Assembly: GCF_002964975.1 (NCBI RefSeq)
Contig: NZ_PSZM01000036.1
Location: forward strand, 180,992-244,991
Length of the DNA stretch: 64,000 bases
Source: Apibacter adventoris
GTDB lineage: Bacteria > Bacteroidota > Bacteroidia > Flavobacteriales > Weeksellaceae
Direction: 5' to 3'
Shown here: one piece after another, positions 1 to 8,591 of the stretch
How the letters are laid out: every line of letters begins with the position of its first letter
Numbering within the stretch: the stretch's first letter is position 1
Program-made: the position numbers and the translations under genes
The notes under the pieces: generated by a model
Databases searched by the model: none
What the model was told of the DNA's origin: nothing
Seen by the model: the letters and a program-made list of their open reading frames with translations, nothing else

Positions 1-818
1 TGTCATATTCACCAAAAGCCGCTGATGTAGCTAAATTAAGAAACGTTACAGGAGCTGGAATGATGGACTCAAAAAAAGCTTTAATTGAAGCAGAAGGAGA
101 TTTCGATAAGGCTATTGATTTATTAAGGAAAAAAGGACAAAAAGTTGCAGCTAATAGGGCAGATAGAGAAAGTCATGAAGGAGCTGTAATTGCAGTTGTA
201 AATCCGGAAAATACTAAAGCAGCAATAATAAAATTAAATTGTGAAACTGATTTTGTTGCTAAAAATGATAACTTTATTAAGTTAGCCACAGACTTTGCTA
301 ACTTAGCTTTAAAATTTAATACTAAAGAAGAATTATTATCTGCTGATTTTAATGGAATTCCTGTAAGTGAAAAGCTAATAGAACAAACAGGCGTTATTGG
401 AGAAAAAATTGAAATATCAGAAGTAAAAATATTAGAAGCTCCATTTGTAGGCTCTTATATACATGCAGGTAATAAAATTGCTGCAGCTGTTGGATTATCT
501 AAATCATTTGATAAATCCGCAGAAGTAGCTAAGAATATCTCTATGCAGGTTGCAGCAATGAATCCAATAGCTTTAGATGAATCACAGGTAGATGCTTCAG
601 TAATTGAAAAAGAATTAGAAATTGCTAAAGACCAATTACGTCAAGAAGGTAAGCCTGAAGCTATGCTAGAAAATATAGCCAAAGGTAAATTAAATAAATT
701 TTTCAAAGATAATACTTTAGTTAAACAAGATTATATTAAGGGAGAAAAAACTTCAGTAGAAGACTATGTAAAATCCGTTGACCCTGAAGTAAAAATTGTT
801 GGATTTATTAGAATATAA
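1..818 (+). CDS. tsf: Elongation factor Ts, missing only the first base of its start codon
   Basis: EF-Ts is the guanine nucleotide exchange factor that recycles EF-Tu-GDP to EF-Tu-GTP in the cytoplasm. The window opens with TG followed in frame by codons for SYSPKAADVAKLRNVTGAGM, so the start codon is almost certainly an ATG whose A lies one base outside. The complete protein would be 272 residues. The N-terminal UBA-like segment with LRNVTGAGMMDSKKAL and the core motif LNCETDFVAKND (near residue 80) are the family signatures. An internal ATG at 60 would remove most of the UBA-like domain and is not the real start. rpsB is the usual upstream neighbour and would lie outside. A strong hairpin follows the stop codon. 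Identification is secure. Confidence 0.97.
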   Translation, partial: SYSPKAADVAKLRNVTGAGMMDSKKALIEAEGDFDKAIDLLRKKGQKVAANRADRESHEGAVIAVVNPENTKAAIIKLNCETDFVAKNDNFIKLATDFANLALKFNTKEELLSADFNGIPVSEKLIEQTGVIGEKIEISEVKILEAPFVGSYIHAGNKIAAAVGLSKSFDKSAEVAKNISMQVAAMNPIALDESQVDASVIEKELEIAKDQLRQEGKPEAMLENIAKGKLNKFFKDNTLVKQDYIKGEKTSVEDYVKSVDPEVKIVGFIRI

Positions 819-830
819 AATTATATATAT

Positions 831-872
831 TTATATGAAAAAAGACTGCTTTATGCAGTCTTTTTTCATATA
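831..872. terminator. Bidirectional intrinsic terminator between tsf and the NRAMP gene
   Basis: A perfect stem of about 18 bp (centre AAAAGACTGC / GCAGTCTTTT) closes a TTTAT loop. It has an A-run on the left and a T-run on the right, so it can stop transcription from both convergent genes. Confidence 0.9.
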
Positions 873-896
873 AATATGTAAACTTGACTTATAGAT

Positions 897-2756
897 TTAA
901 ACCATTAATATAGGTATATCGGCTTTATGTCTTAGTTTATTTGCCGTTGTTCCAAAAATAAAATCCCCTAATGCCTTATGACCATGTTTTCCTACTAATA
1001 AAAAGTCTATATTTTCTTCTTTAATTAATTCAGGTAGCCTTAACGAAGGAGTACCGAAACCAAGCTTTGTTTCAACATTATTATAACCTTCATTAATTAA
1101 AAAATTTTTATATTCATTTAATTTATTTTGGTCAAAATTCACCTCATAATCATTAGCCATTTTTCCATAATAATTAGCAGATACACTTTCAGTTATATGA
1201 AATATTGTGATTTTACAATTTTCGGTTACAAATAAAGGAATATAATTTAATATTCGATTATCGGCTTCACTAAAGTCTAAAGCAATTCCAATATTTTTTA
1301 AAGGTTTAATTTGATTTATTTTTTTGTGAATTGGAAGATTATGTATATTGAAATTGACTTTTTTAGTTTTTCTAATAAATGGATAGAAAAGAATGTATAA
1401 TAAAAATAATAAAAGGCTTAATGAAAATATACTTATAAATATCTTGGTAATCGAAGAAATGGCCGAATTATTAAGTATTACAATTTCTTCATCATAAATT
1501 AATTTTATATTAAGAAATACAATAATGCCACAAATGATCCATGATAAAATCTTTATGGGAAGCTTTATTACAAATTTTCCCATCTTTTCTTTATCGCTAA
1601 CAAAATGAATTAATGGAATTATTGCAAAACCTAATTGCATGCTAAGTAAAACCTGGCTAAATATTAACATTTCATCCACCGAACTTTCTCCTAGTATACT
1701 AATTATAATTACTGCAGGAATAATTGCTAATAATCGTGTTAATAATCTACGTAAAGCAGGATTCATACGAAAATGTAAATAGCCTTCCATTACTATTTGC
1801 CCCGCAAGGGTACCAGTAACTGTAGAACTTTGTCCAGCGGCAATTAAAGCAATAGCAAACAGAAAAGGGGCAAGAGTTCCCAGTAAGTTAGTTAACATCT
1901 TATAAGCGTCATGTAATCCAGCGATTTCATAAAATCCAGCTTTATGAAAAGTAGCTGCTGCAAGTATTAATATTGCAGCATTTACAAAAAAAGCCAAGTT
2001 TAAAGCAATTAAACTATCATAAAAATTATACTTAATAGCTTTTTTTATAGATTTATAATCTCTCCCTATTTTTCTAGTTTGTACTAAAGCCGAATGTAAA
2101 TATAAATTATGAGGCATTACTGTTGCACCAATAATTCCTATGGCTATATACAAAGCTTCATTATTTGGAAGAGTAGGTCTGAAACCTTTAACCACTTCAC
2201 CAATTTCAGGTTTGGCTAAAAACATTTCAATTAAAAAACATCCACCTATAATACTAATTAAGACGATGATAAAAGCCTCCATTTTTCGTATGCCAAATCT
2301 TTGAAGAACTAATAATAATAAGGTATCTAAAGCAGCAATCCATACTCCCCATATCAAATCTAGTCCGAATAGAAGCTGCAAACCAATTGCCATCCCTAAA
2401 ACCTCTGCCAGATCAGTAGCAGCAATAGCTATTTCCGCAAAAACATAAAGAATATAATTTATCCATTTAGGATAGTATTCTCTATTGGTCTGAGCAAGAT
2501 CAAGACCTCTAACAATACCTAATCTGGCACTTAAGGATTGTAGAAGAAGAGCCATAATATTGCTCATAAGTAGTACCCAGATAAGTGCGTACCCAAATTT
2601 ACTACCTCCAGCAATATCTGTTGCCCAATTTCCAGGATCTAAATATCCGACTGCAACCAAATATGCAGGTCCAAAAAAGGCGAATAATTTTTTCCATTTA
2701 TTTCTATTATCTGTATTTACAGATTGATGTACTTCTTGTAGAGATTTCTTACTCAA
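897..2756 (-). CDS. NRAMP-family divalent metal transporter fused to a C-terminal universal stress protein domain
   Basis: Proton-coupled Mn2+/Fe2+ uptake transporter of the inner membrane. The N-terminal two thirds (about residues 25-460) is the NRAMP fold. Its two metal-site motifs are present: DPGN at residues 40-43 in TM1 and MPH at 214-216 in TM6. From about residue 485 a cytoplasmic UspA-like domain follows. It begins NIGIALDFSEADN (N488) and carries the ATP-binding pattern G-x2-G-x9-G-T near residue 590 (GKHG...FGTT). The start is TTG: an in-frame TAA lies two codons upstream and there is no nearby ATG. TAACTTTA about 30 bases upstream could be a -7 box. Such NRAMP-USP fusions are known in Bacteroidota. 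Whether the metal is Mn or Fe cannot be told from sequence. Confidence 0.92.
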   Translation of the reverse strand: MSKKSLQEVHQSVNTDNRNKWKKLFAFFGPAYLVAVGYLDPGNWATDIAGGSKFGYALIWVLLMSNIMALLLQSLSARLGIVRGLDLAQTNREYYPKWINYILYVFAEIAIAATDLAEVLGMAIGLQLLFGLDLIWGVWIAALDTLLLLVLQRFGIRKMEAFIIVLISIIGGCFLIEMFLAKPEIGEVVKGFRPTLPNNEALYIAIGIIGATVMPHNLYLHSALVQTRKIGRDYKSIKKAIKYNFYDSLIALNLAFFVNAAILILAAATFHKAGFYEIAGLHDAYKMLTNLLGTLAPFLFAIALIAAGQSSTVTGTLAGQIVMEGYLHFRMNPALRRLLTRLLAIIPAVIIISILGESSVDEMLIFSQVLLSMQLGFAIIPLIHFVSDKEKMGKFVIKLPIKILSWIICGIIVFLNIKLIYDEEIVILNNSAISSITKIFISIFSLSLLLFLLYILFYPFIRKTKKVNFNIHNLPIHKKINQIKPLKNIGIALDFSEADNRILNYIPLFVTENCKITIFHITESVSANYYGKMANDYEVNFDQNKLNEYKNFLINEGYNNVETKLGFGTPSLRLPELIKEENIDFLLVGKHGHKALGDFIFGTTANKLRHKADIPILMV

Positions 2757-2817
2757 TTGTTAGACTTTTCTAATTTTGTAAAGTTACATAAATTTTTATT
2801 ATCTACTATAAATATTT

Positions 2818-3135
2818 TTATGAAGGAATCCATAAATGATCTTTAAAATGGACTACTTTATTATTTTCTATTTTAATACCTTCACTTTCAAGCAATTCTT
2901 GCATTAAATTTGAAGATGCAAAATGATTTTTTCCCGTTAGTAAACCATTTCTATTAACTACTCGATGCGCTGGTAAATTTTTAATGGAATGAGAGGAATT
3001 CATTGCATAACCTACTAATCTAGCAGACTTTTTAGTTCCTAAAAAATTAGCGATAGCTCCATACGTGGTTATCTTTCCATAGGGGATTCTTTGTACAATT
3101 TGGTAAACTTTTTCAAAAAAATTATCATTTTTCAT
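2818..3135 (-). CDS. Alkyltransferase-like protein (MGMT-fold DNA binder without the catalytic cysteine)
   Basis: 105 residues, the size of a stand-alone DNA-binding domain of O6-alkylguanine-DNA alkyltransferase. The sequence shows RIPYGKITTYGAIA and the helix-turn-helix / arginine-finger region SARLVGYAM. The active-site motif, normally PCHRVV, reads PAHRVV here (Ala56), so the alkyl-accepting Cys is absent. Alkyltransferase-like (ATL) proteins bind alkylated guanine, flip it out and hand it to nucleotide excision repair without chemistry. In characterised ATLs the Cys is often replaced by Trp or Ala. The gene lies on the same strand as the NRAMP gene, with about 60 bases between them. Family is secure; the repair role is inferred from the family. 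Confidence 0.9.
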   Translation of the reverse strand: MKNDNFFEKVYQIVQRIPYGKITTYGAIANFLGTKKSARLVGYAMNSSHSIKNLPAHRVVNRNGLLTGKNHFASSNLMQELLESEGIKIENNKVVHFKDHLWIPS

Positions 3136-3359
3136 AAATTATATTAAAAAATTGGAGCTTTTTTATTAGTTAAAAATAGTAAAAAAACGTAATATTATAA
3201 GTTTATTATTAGTTGAGATAAACATATACTTTTATGAAATTTATTTTAATTTATTGATTTTCATTTATTTGATAGCGTACAGATAAATTCACTTATTAAA
3301 AGTATAAAAATTTCATTCATTTTTGTTCATATATTAAAAATATTATTATATTAGAGCAA

Positions 3360-3498
3360 ATGAAGTTAAGACTTCAAGCACAAACCAAAAAATGAGAAAA
3401 AATATATTTTGTTTTCTTAATGTTTTTTAATATTTTAGAAGGTTAAGGAAGTAAAATAAAGGAATGACTCTAAGTAAATTTAGAGTCATTCTTTTTTT
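3360..3498 (+). ncRNA. Candidate small RNA or short-peptide transcript
   Basis: A Bacteroidota-type promoter can be read: TTG at 3323-3325, a 21-base spacer, then TATATTAG at 3347-3354 (one mismatch to TAnnTTTG). About 140 bases downstream is a good intrinsic terminator. No real gene lies between, only a 12-codon frame (3392-3430). This arrangement fits a small RNA, or a very short peptide, transcribed opposite to both neighbours. Expression is not shown. Confidence 0.4.
3462..3498 (+). terminator. Intrinsic terminator with no annotated gene upstream
   Basis: Stem GAATGACTCTAA / TTAGAGTCATTC with a 5-base loop, followed by seven T. It points rightwards and ends the candidate small transcript. 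Confidence 0.8.
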
Positions 3499-3740
3499 AT
3501 AAATTAAACTGATTCTTGTACTAAAATTTTATGTAATTAATTACAAAGAAGTTAATAAATCACGGAATTTTTAAAATATCAAATATAACAGTTTAAATAT
3601 ATTTTGTTTTATCAACGCTATAATTTTAATAGATTAAAGGATAGTAAATTTATTTATAACGAAGAAATGAAAAATGTTAAAAAAGAAAATGATGTTGGAA
3701 AAGATATGTTCATATTTTTAAAATAATAAAAAATATTTGA

Positions 3741-4268
3741 TCAACCTTTATTCAATTGTTTTTTTAGGAGGGAAAGAGTCTTTTTTTGACTTTCAAAAGC
3801 TAATTCGTCTATGTCTATTTCTGTAATTTTTTTCCATAAGAACCCTTTTAATTCTATAGTATCAAAATCTTCTATTAATAAATGATCATCTCTATATAGG
3901 AAAAATAAATCAATAGTATTATATAAAATATTTTTATATAAATAAGTATTAGGATTAGAATTTATGTATTGAAGTTTTGTTTTGTCTATGTCTATATTTA
4001 ATTCTTCTTTTAATTCCCGTACACAGCTGAACTCGGCAGTTTCTGCGGGATCTATAAAACCACCTGCCAGATCCAGATAACCTTTTTGAGGATCTTTATT
4101 TCGTACAGTTAGTAGGATTTTGTCTTCTTTTTGAATTATAACAGCTACAGCACCTGCTGTATTATGGTAAAACTCAAAATCACAATCGGTACACGTAATT
4201 TTAATTCCTTTATCAAATATAAGATGAGGACTTTTACAATTGGGGCAATATTTGAAAATAGGATCCAT
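3741..4268 (-). CDS. Nudix hydrolase with N-terminal zinc ribbon
   Basis: 175 residues. An N-terminal zinc ribbon with C8-x2-C11 and C26-x2-C29 is followed by a Nudix domain. The Nudix box is G70-x5-E76-x7-R84-E85-x2-E88-E89, with the later Gly of the consensus replaced by Asn. Nudix enzymes cleave nucleoside diphosphates linked to another group (X), with Mg2+ bound by the glutamates. The zinc ribbon recalls NADH pyrophosphatase (NudC), but the protein lacks the NudC-specific extension and is shorter, so the substrate is open. It is transcribed alone. ATG start; no obvious operon partner. Confidence 0.88.
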   Translation of the reverse strand: MDPIFKYCPNCKSPHLIFDKGIKITCTDCDFEFYHNTAGAVAVIIQKEDKILLTVRNKDPQKGYLDLAGGFIDPAETAEFSCVRELKEELNIDIDKTKLQYINSNPNTYLYKNILYNTIDLFFLYRDDHLLIEDFDTIELKGFLWKKITEIDIDELAFESQKKTLSLLKKQLNKG

Positions 4269-4519
4269 AAGAAAATTTATTTGACAAACAAATGTAAGCA
4301 GGAAAATATAATATTTTGCATAAAATATTAAAAATCTATTTGTTATAAACTAAATATAAATTTGTTAAATAAATAAAAATAAAACAGTTAAAACATTATT
4401 ACTTATAAAATCGGATAGTATATATTTTCCCTATTGTGTTATAATAAAATAAAAAACAAATTGTTTTTTATCTGAATTTATTACTAGTAAATTTGATTTA
4501 GATTTATAAAATAAGAATT

Positions 4520-5020
4520 ATGGCAACAGTAACATTAAAAGGAAACCTAGTACATACAACAGGGAATTTGCCCAAAGTGGGTTCACTAATTCCTGATTTT
4601 ACATTGATAGATGCAGATTTATCACCAAAAAAATTATCAGATTATAAAGGAAAGAAATTAGTATTAAATATTTTCCCAAGTGTTGATACAGGTACATGTG
4701 CAATGTCAGTGAGAGAATTTAACCAAAAAGCTTCAACATTAGTAAATACAGTAGTGTTGTGTATATCTAAGGACTTACCCTTTGCTCAAAAACGTTTTTG
4801 TGCTGCTGAAGGATTGAAAAATGTAATTACGCTTTCAGCATTTCGTTCTTCATTTGGTAAAGACTATGGGCTAGAGTTTTCAGATGGACCTATGAAAGGG
4901 CTATTAAGTCGTGTAGTAATTATTGTAGATGAAAAAGGAAAAGTTATATATGAAGAACAAGTTCCTGAAATTTCACACGAGCCGGATTATGATTCTGCTT
5001 TAAAAACACTAATAAAATAG
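4520..5020 (+). CDS. tpx: Thiol peroxidase (Tpx), atypical 2-Cys peroxiredoxin
   Basis: Reduces hydrogen peroxide and alkyl hydroperoxides using thioredoxin. 166 residues, the normal Tpx length. The peroxidatic Cys60 sits in [12 protein letters not shown] and the resolving Cys94 in KRFCAAEGL, the spacing used for the intramolecular disulfide of Tpx. A third Cys (Cys81) is also present. N-terminal VTLKGN and [10 protein letters not shown] match the family. It is a single-gene unit with about 250 AT-rich bases upstream and no clear terminator. Confidence 0.96.
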   Translation: MATVTLKGNLVHTTGNLPKVGSLIPDFTLIDADLSPKKLSDYKGKKLVLNIFPSVDTGTCAMSVREFNQKASTLVNTVVLCISKDLPFAQKRFCAAEGLKNVITLSAFRSSFGKDYGLEFSDGPMKGLLSRVVIIVDEKGKVIYEEQVPEISHEPDYDSALKTLIK

Positions 5021-5110
5021 ATGTGAAAATTAAAATATAAAAAAAAATGTTTTGATATATTTTATGAGGAAACTCAGGTTTGATTAAATGATTATATTTC
5101 AACTATTTTG

Positions 5111-5118
5111 TACCTTTA
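5111..5118 (+). promoter_or_regulatory. Candidate -7 box for the aldolase gene
   Basis: TACCTTTA differs from the Bacteroidota -7 consensus TAnnTTTG only in the last base and lies 29 bases before the ATG. No -33 TTG is found at the usual spacing. Confidence 0.4.
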
Positions 5119-5146
5119 CATCAAAAAATAATAAAAAATAAAAATC

Positions 5147-6214
5147 ATGAGTAGAAAATTTCCTGCTGGTGTAGCAACCGGTTCATTAGTAAAAGAAATA
5201 TTTGAGTATGCTAAAGAAAAACAATTTGCTTTACCCGCATGTAACGTAATAGGTTCTAGTAATATAAATGCAGCGTTGGAAACTGCTGTTAGGTTAAATG
5301 CACCTATTATTATACAGTTTTCTAATGGAGGAGCACAATTTAATGCCGGAAAAGGATTTAAAAGTGAAACCCAAAGAGCAGATGTACTAGGAGCTATTGC
5401 AGGAGCAAAACATATACACACATTAGCAGAAGCCTATGGTGCTACTGTAATTTTACATACAGACCATTGTGCAAAAAAATTATTACCTTGGATAGATGGG
5501 TTACTAACAGCAAATGAAGAATTTTATAAAAAAGAAGGGAAAACCTTATATTCTTCTCACATGTTAGATCTTTCAGAACAACCATTGAATGAAAATTTAG
5601 AAATTTCTTCCCAATATTTTGAAAGAATGGCTAAAATAGGAATGACTTTAGAAGTAGAAATTGGTATAACCGGAGGAGAAGAAGACGGAGTAGATAATTC
5701 AGATGTAGACAGTTCTAAACTATATACACAACCGGAAGATGTATATAAAACTTACCAAGCACTAAACGCTATAAGTCCCAATTTTACAATAGCAGCAGCT
5801 TTTGGTAATGTACATGGGGTTTATAAACCTGGAAATGTAAAATTAGAACCTAAAATTTTACATAATTCCCAAGAATATATTCAAAAGCAAATTGGAGGTA
5901 CTTCCAAGCCAATTAACTTTGTGTTTCATGGAGGATCAGGTTCTTCTTTAGAAGAAATAAGAGAAGCTATTAGTTATGGGGTAATTAAAATGAATATAGA
6001 TACAGATCTACAATTTGCCTATTTAGAAGGAGTAAGAAATTATGTGGAAACAAATATAGATTACTTAAAATCTCAGGTAGGTAATCCAACTGGAGAAGAT
6101 GCTCCTAATAAAAAATATTATGATCCAAGAGTATGGGTTCGAAAAGCTGAAGATTCTTTTTCTAAAAGATTAGAAAAAGCTTTTGAAGATTTAAATAATA
6201 TCAACACTTTATAA
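5147..6214 (+). CDS. fbaA: Class II fructose-bisphosphate aldolase
   Basis: Zinc-dependent cleavage of fructose-1,6-bisphosphate to DHAP and glyceraldehyde-3-phosphate, in glycolysis and gluconeogenesis. 355 residues, the length of the FbaA (class IIA) type. The sequence shows the zinc and substrate motifs LHTDHCAKK (His107), the histidines of FGNVHGVYKPGN and FVFHGGSGSS, and the C-terminal phosphate-binding IKMNIDTDLQFA. It is monocistronic: a terminator follows directly. The triosephosphate isomerase-like and dihydroxyacetone kinase genes lie 30 kb away and are not co-transcribed. Confidence 0.97.
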   Translation: MSRKFPAGVATGSLVKEIFEYAKEKQFALPACNVIGSSNINAALETAVRLNAPIIIQFSNGGAQFNAGKGFKSETQRADVLGAIAGAKHIHTLAEAYGATVILHTDHCAKKLLPWIDGLLTANEEFYKKEGKTLYSSHMLDLSEQPLNENLEISSQYFERMAKIGMTLEVEIGITGGEEDGVDNSDVDSSKLYTQPEDVYKTYQALNAISPNFTIAAAFGNVHGVYKPGNVKLEPKILHNSQEYIQKQIGGTSKPINFVFHGGSGSSLEEIREAISYGVIKMNIDTDLQFAYLEGVRNYVETNIDYLKSQVGNPTGEDAPNKKYYDPRVWVRKAEDSFSKRLEKAFEDLNNINTL

Positions 6215-6231
6215 AAAATAATATCAAAAAT

Positions 6232-6268
6232 AAAAAAGACTTCCATGATTTCGGGAGTCTTTTTTTTT
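6232..6268 (+). terminator. Intrinsic terminator after the aldolase gene
   Basis: Stem AAAAAGACTTCC / GGGAGTCTTTTT with an 8-base loop and a long T-run. Confidence 0.88.
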
Positions 6269-6314
6269 GTACATTTATAAATTATAATCTATACTTAATT
6301 AAAAATTAAAAACT

Positions 6315-7049
6315 ATGAAAGAATCAAAGTATTTAATAACAGCAATAATTGGAGGTTTATCTATAATTTTAGCTGCCTACTTTTTAGGGAATTCTATTAA
6401 AAATAAAAATAAAACAACTTCTATTTCCGTGACAGGGTCGGGAACTAAAGATTTTGTATCAGATCTTATAGTGTGGAATGGAGGATTTTCTAAGAAAAAT
6501 ATGGATTTAAAAGAAGCCTATGTAGGATTAGAACAAGACAGGCAAAAAATAAAAGAATATCTTATGTCTAAAGGATTCGCAGAAGCAGATATTGTTTTTT
6601 CTGCCGTAGATATTGACAAGGAATATGATTATAAAGGTTATGATGTAGGCAGTCAGAGAATTTTTACAGGATATAAGTTGCAGCAAACCGTATCAATAGA
6701 GTCTAAAGATGTTCAAAAAGTGGAAAACCTTTCCCGCCAGATTACTGAATTAATTAATAACGGAGTTGAACTGTATTCTAGAGCTCCCTCTTATTATTAT
6801 ACCAAGTTGGCAGATCTTAAGATACAGATGATAGCGGATGCCACTAAAGATGCTAGAAAAAGAGCAGAAGAAATTGCAGTTAATGCAGGAGGAAAGTTAG
6901 GCAATTTAAAAAAGGCGAACTTAGGAGTTTTTCAAATTACTGCACAAAACTCATCAGACGAAGATTATTCCTGGGGAGGAACATTTAATACTTCTTCTAA
7001 AAACAAGACAGCAAGTATAACCATTAGATTAGATTATGAAGTTAAATAA
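6315..7049 (+). CDS. SIMPL domain (DUF541) envelope protein
   Basis: 244 residues. One N-terminal membrane segment (ITAIIGGLSIILAAYFLG, residues 9-26) anchors a SIMPL/DUF541 domain outside the inner membrane. Typical features are the opening ISVTGSGTKDFVSDL, a central segment with alternating charged residues, and a C-terminal strand ITIRLDYEV. The exact biochemical role of the family is not established; members are linked to envelope or oxidative stress. The gene for an old yellow enzyme starts 15 bases downstream, so the two are probably co-transcribed. Confidence 0.85.
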   Translation: MKESKYLITAIIGGLSIILAAYFLGNSIKNKNKTTSISVTGSGTKDFVSDLIVWNGGFSKKNMDLKEAYVGLEQDRQKIKEYLMSKGFAEADIVFSAVDIDKEYDYKGYDVGSQRIFTGYKLQQTVSIESKDVQKVENLSRQITELINNGVELYSRAPSYYYTKLADLKIQMIADATKDARKRAEEIAVNAGGKLGNLKKANLGVFQITAQNSSDEDYSWGGTFNTSSKNKTASITIRLDYEVK

Positions 7050-7064
7050 AAATGTAGAATAATA

Positions 7065-8171
7065 ATGAATCAATCCGATGTATTATTTAAGAAATTCAAC
7101 AGTTCTAAATTAGATCTGAAAAATAGAATTGTTATGGCCCCGATGACTCGTTTCTTTTCTGCGAATGGAGTTCCAACAACAGAAGTTGCAGAATATTATG
7201 CCAGAAGGGCTAGGGCTGATGTCGGATTGATCATTACGGAAGGAACAGTGATTAATAGGGCTTCAGCATCTAACGATCCCAATGTTCCTCATATATATGG
7301 TGAAGAATCATTGGAAGGATGGAAACAAGTAGTGAATAGAGTGCACGAAGAAGGAGGAAAAATAGCCCCGCAGTTATGGCATATGGGAATTGTTCCATAT
7401 ATGAAAAACTGGAGACCCTCAGTTCCGATGGAAGGACCTTCTGGTTATATTAATCCGGAACAAAAATCCGGAATACAAATGACAGAGGAAGATATTCAAA
7501 AAACAATATCCGCCTATGCAGAAGCCGCTTTAAATTCAAAAAACCTAGGATTTGATGCAGTAGAGATTCATGGGGCTCACGGCTATTTAATAGATCAGTT
7601 TTTTTGGAAAAAGATGAATAAGCGATCCGATCATTGGGGAGGAGAAACTATTAAGGATCGCAATCAATTTGCCATAGCCGTTATAAAAGCTATTAGAAAA
7701 GCTGTAGGAGAAGATTTTCCTCTTATTATACGATTGTCTCAATGGAAACAACAGGACTATACAGCTAAGATAGCAACCAATCCTAAAGAAATGGAAGAAT
7801 GGCTATTACCTTTGTCAGAAGCCGGAATAGACATTTTTCATTGTTCTCAAAGAAGATTTTGGGAGCCGGAATTTGAAGGTTCTGATTTAAATTTTGCCGG
7901 TTGGGCTAAAAAAATAACTCATAAACCTTCTATATCTGTAGGATCAGTGGCATTAACCTCAGATTTTTTAGGTACTTTTAAAGGAGAATCTTCACAGCCT
8001 AATGCAGGGTCTATAGAACAGTTATTAAATAAAATGCAAAAAAATGAATTTGATCTAATAGCTGTCGGTAGAGCCTTATTAGCAGACCCGGAGTGGGTTA
8101 TAAAAGTTAAAAATAATAATATTCATGATTTTAAAGACTTTAAAAAAGAGTATTTAAAAACCTTATTTTAA
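7065..8171 (+). CDS. Old yellow enzyme family NADH:flavin oxidoreductase
   Basis: 368 residues, an FMN-dependent TIM barrel that reduces activated alkenes (the 12-oxophytodienoate reductase / N-ethylmaleimide reductase group). Motifs: NRIVMAPMTR near the N-terminus, GLIITEGTVI, the active-site AVEIHGAHGYLIDQFF with its His-x2-His pair, the RSDHWGG segment, and the phosphate-binding VGRALLADPEWV at the C-terminus. The physiological substrate cannot be told. It sits 15 bases after the SIMPL gene and before the cobalamin riboswitch. Confidence 0.93.
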   Translation: MNQSDVLFKKFNSSKLDLKNRIVMAPMTRFFSANGVPTTEVAEYYARRARADVGLIITEGTVINRASASNDPNVPHIYGEESLEGWKQVVNRVHEEGGKIAPQLWHMGIVPYMKNWRPSVPMEGPSGYINPEQKSGIQMTEEDIQKTISAYAEAALNSKNLGFDAVEIHGAHGYLIDQFFWKKMNKRSDHWGGETIKDRNQFAIAVIKAIRKAVGEDFPLIIRLSQWKQQDYTAKIATNPKEMEEWLLPLSEAGIDIFHCSQRRFWEPEFEGSDLNFAGWAKKITHKPSISVGSVALTSDFLGTFKGESSQPNAGSIEQLLNKMQKNEFDLIAVGRALLADPEWVIKVKNNNIHDFKDFKKEYLKTLF

Positions 8172-8199
8172 AAAATATTTAATCAATATTTATTTTTAC

Positions 8200-8207
8200 T
8201 ATCTTTG
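8200..8207 (+). promoter_or_regulatory. -7 promoter box for the riboswitch-metE transcript
   Basis: TATCTTTG matches TAnnTTTG exactly and lies about 32 bases before the first paired base of the riboswitch, so the leader would contain the whole aptamer. No clear TTG at -33. Confidence 0.6.
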
Positions 8208-8238
8208 TTGAGTTAAGTTCTTTCCTTAATTTCTTTAT

Positions 8239-8411
8239 CAACTAAAATTAGGTTTTGCTTAACTGCAAATTAATAGGGAATCATGTGAAAATCATGAGCT
8301 GACGCGCAACTGTAAGTAATAAAAAAAGTTTTTACCCATAGCATTCCATTGCAAATAGCGAGAAGGATGGTAAAAATGTTATAAGCCAGGAGACCTGCCT
8401 ATTTTGAATTG
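8239..8411 (+). promoter_or_regulatory. Cobalamin (B12) riboswitch controlling metE
   Basis: The conserved core is clear: AATAGGGAATCATGTGAAAA, then GAGCTGACGCGCAACTGTAA, then the B12 box AAGCCAGGAGACCTGCCT at 8383-8400. The flanks CAACTAAAATTAGG and CCTATTTTGAATTG pair imperfectly as stem P1. About 180 bases separate the aptamer from the metE ATG. Within them, ACAATGC (8412-8418) can pair with GTATTGT, enclosing a TTTCGCGG segment that could form the kissing loop with the GCGCG of the aptamer. Cobalamin should switch metE off, because the B12-dependent enzyme MetH then suffices. Confidence 0.95.
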
Positions 8412-8591
8412 ACAATGCTTTCGCGGTATAAAGTTAAGAGTCAGGATGTGTATTGTAATTGGGATTATTATATGATAAATTTTGTAATATAATTCTAGTT
8501 ATAATGTAATTCTATTTCTCTTCATAAATATAGAGCATTGTGAAGTTTAGCAAAAGAACTTTTTATAGTTAATCCTTTAAAAAGTTAAAAA

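Larger units (their letters stand above)
3136..3740. other. 605-base gene-free stretch containing an isolated promoter-terminator pair
   Basis: No ORF longer than about 20 codons is convincing here. The 12-codon MRKNIFCFLNVF frame (3392-3430) and a 19-codon frame starting at 3667 are the only small ones with an ATG. The stretch is very AT-rich. Its one structured element is the promoter-to-terminator unit at about 3347-3498, listed separately. The neighbouring genes are both on the minus strand, so this plus-strand unit is not part of either. Confidence 0.6.

Noticed and set aside
60..818. EF-Ts starting at the ATG at 60
   Set aside because: The in-frame codons from base 3 encode the conserved N-terminal segment, so the start lies at the window edge.
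3667..3726. 19-codon frame MKNVKKENDVGKDMFIFLK
   Set aside because: Very AT-rich, no promoter or terminator around it and no recognisable features.
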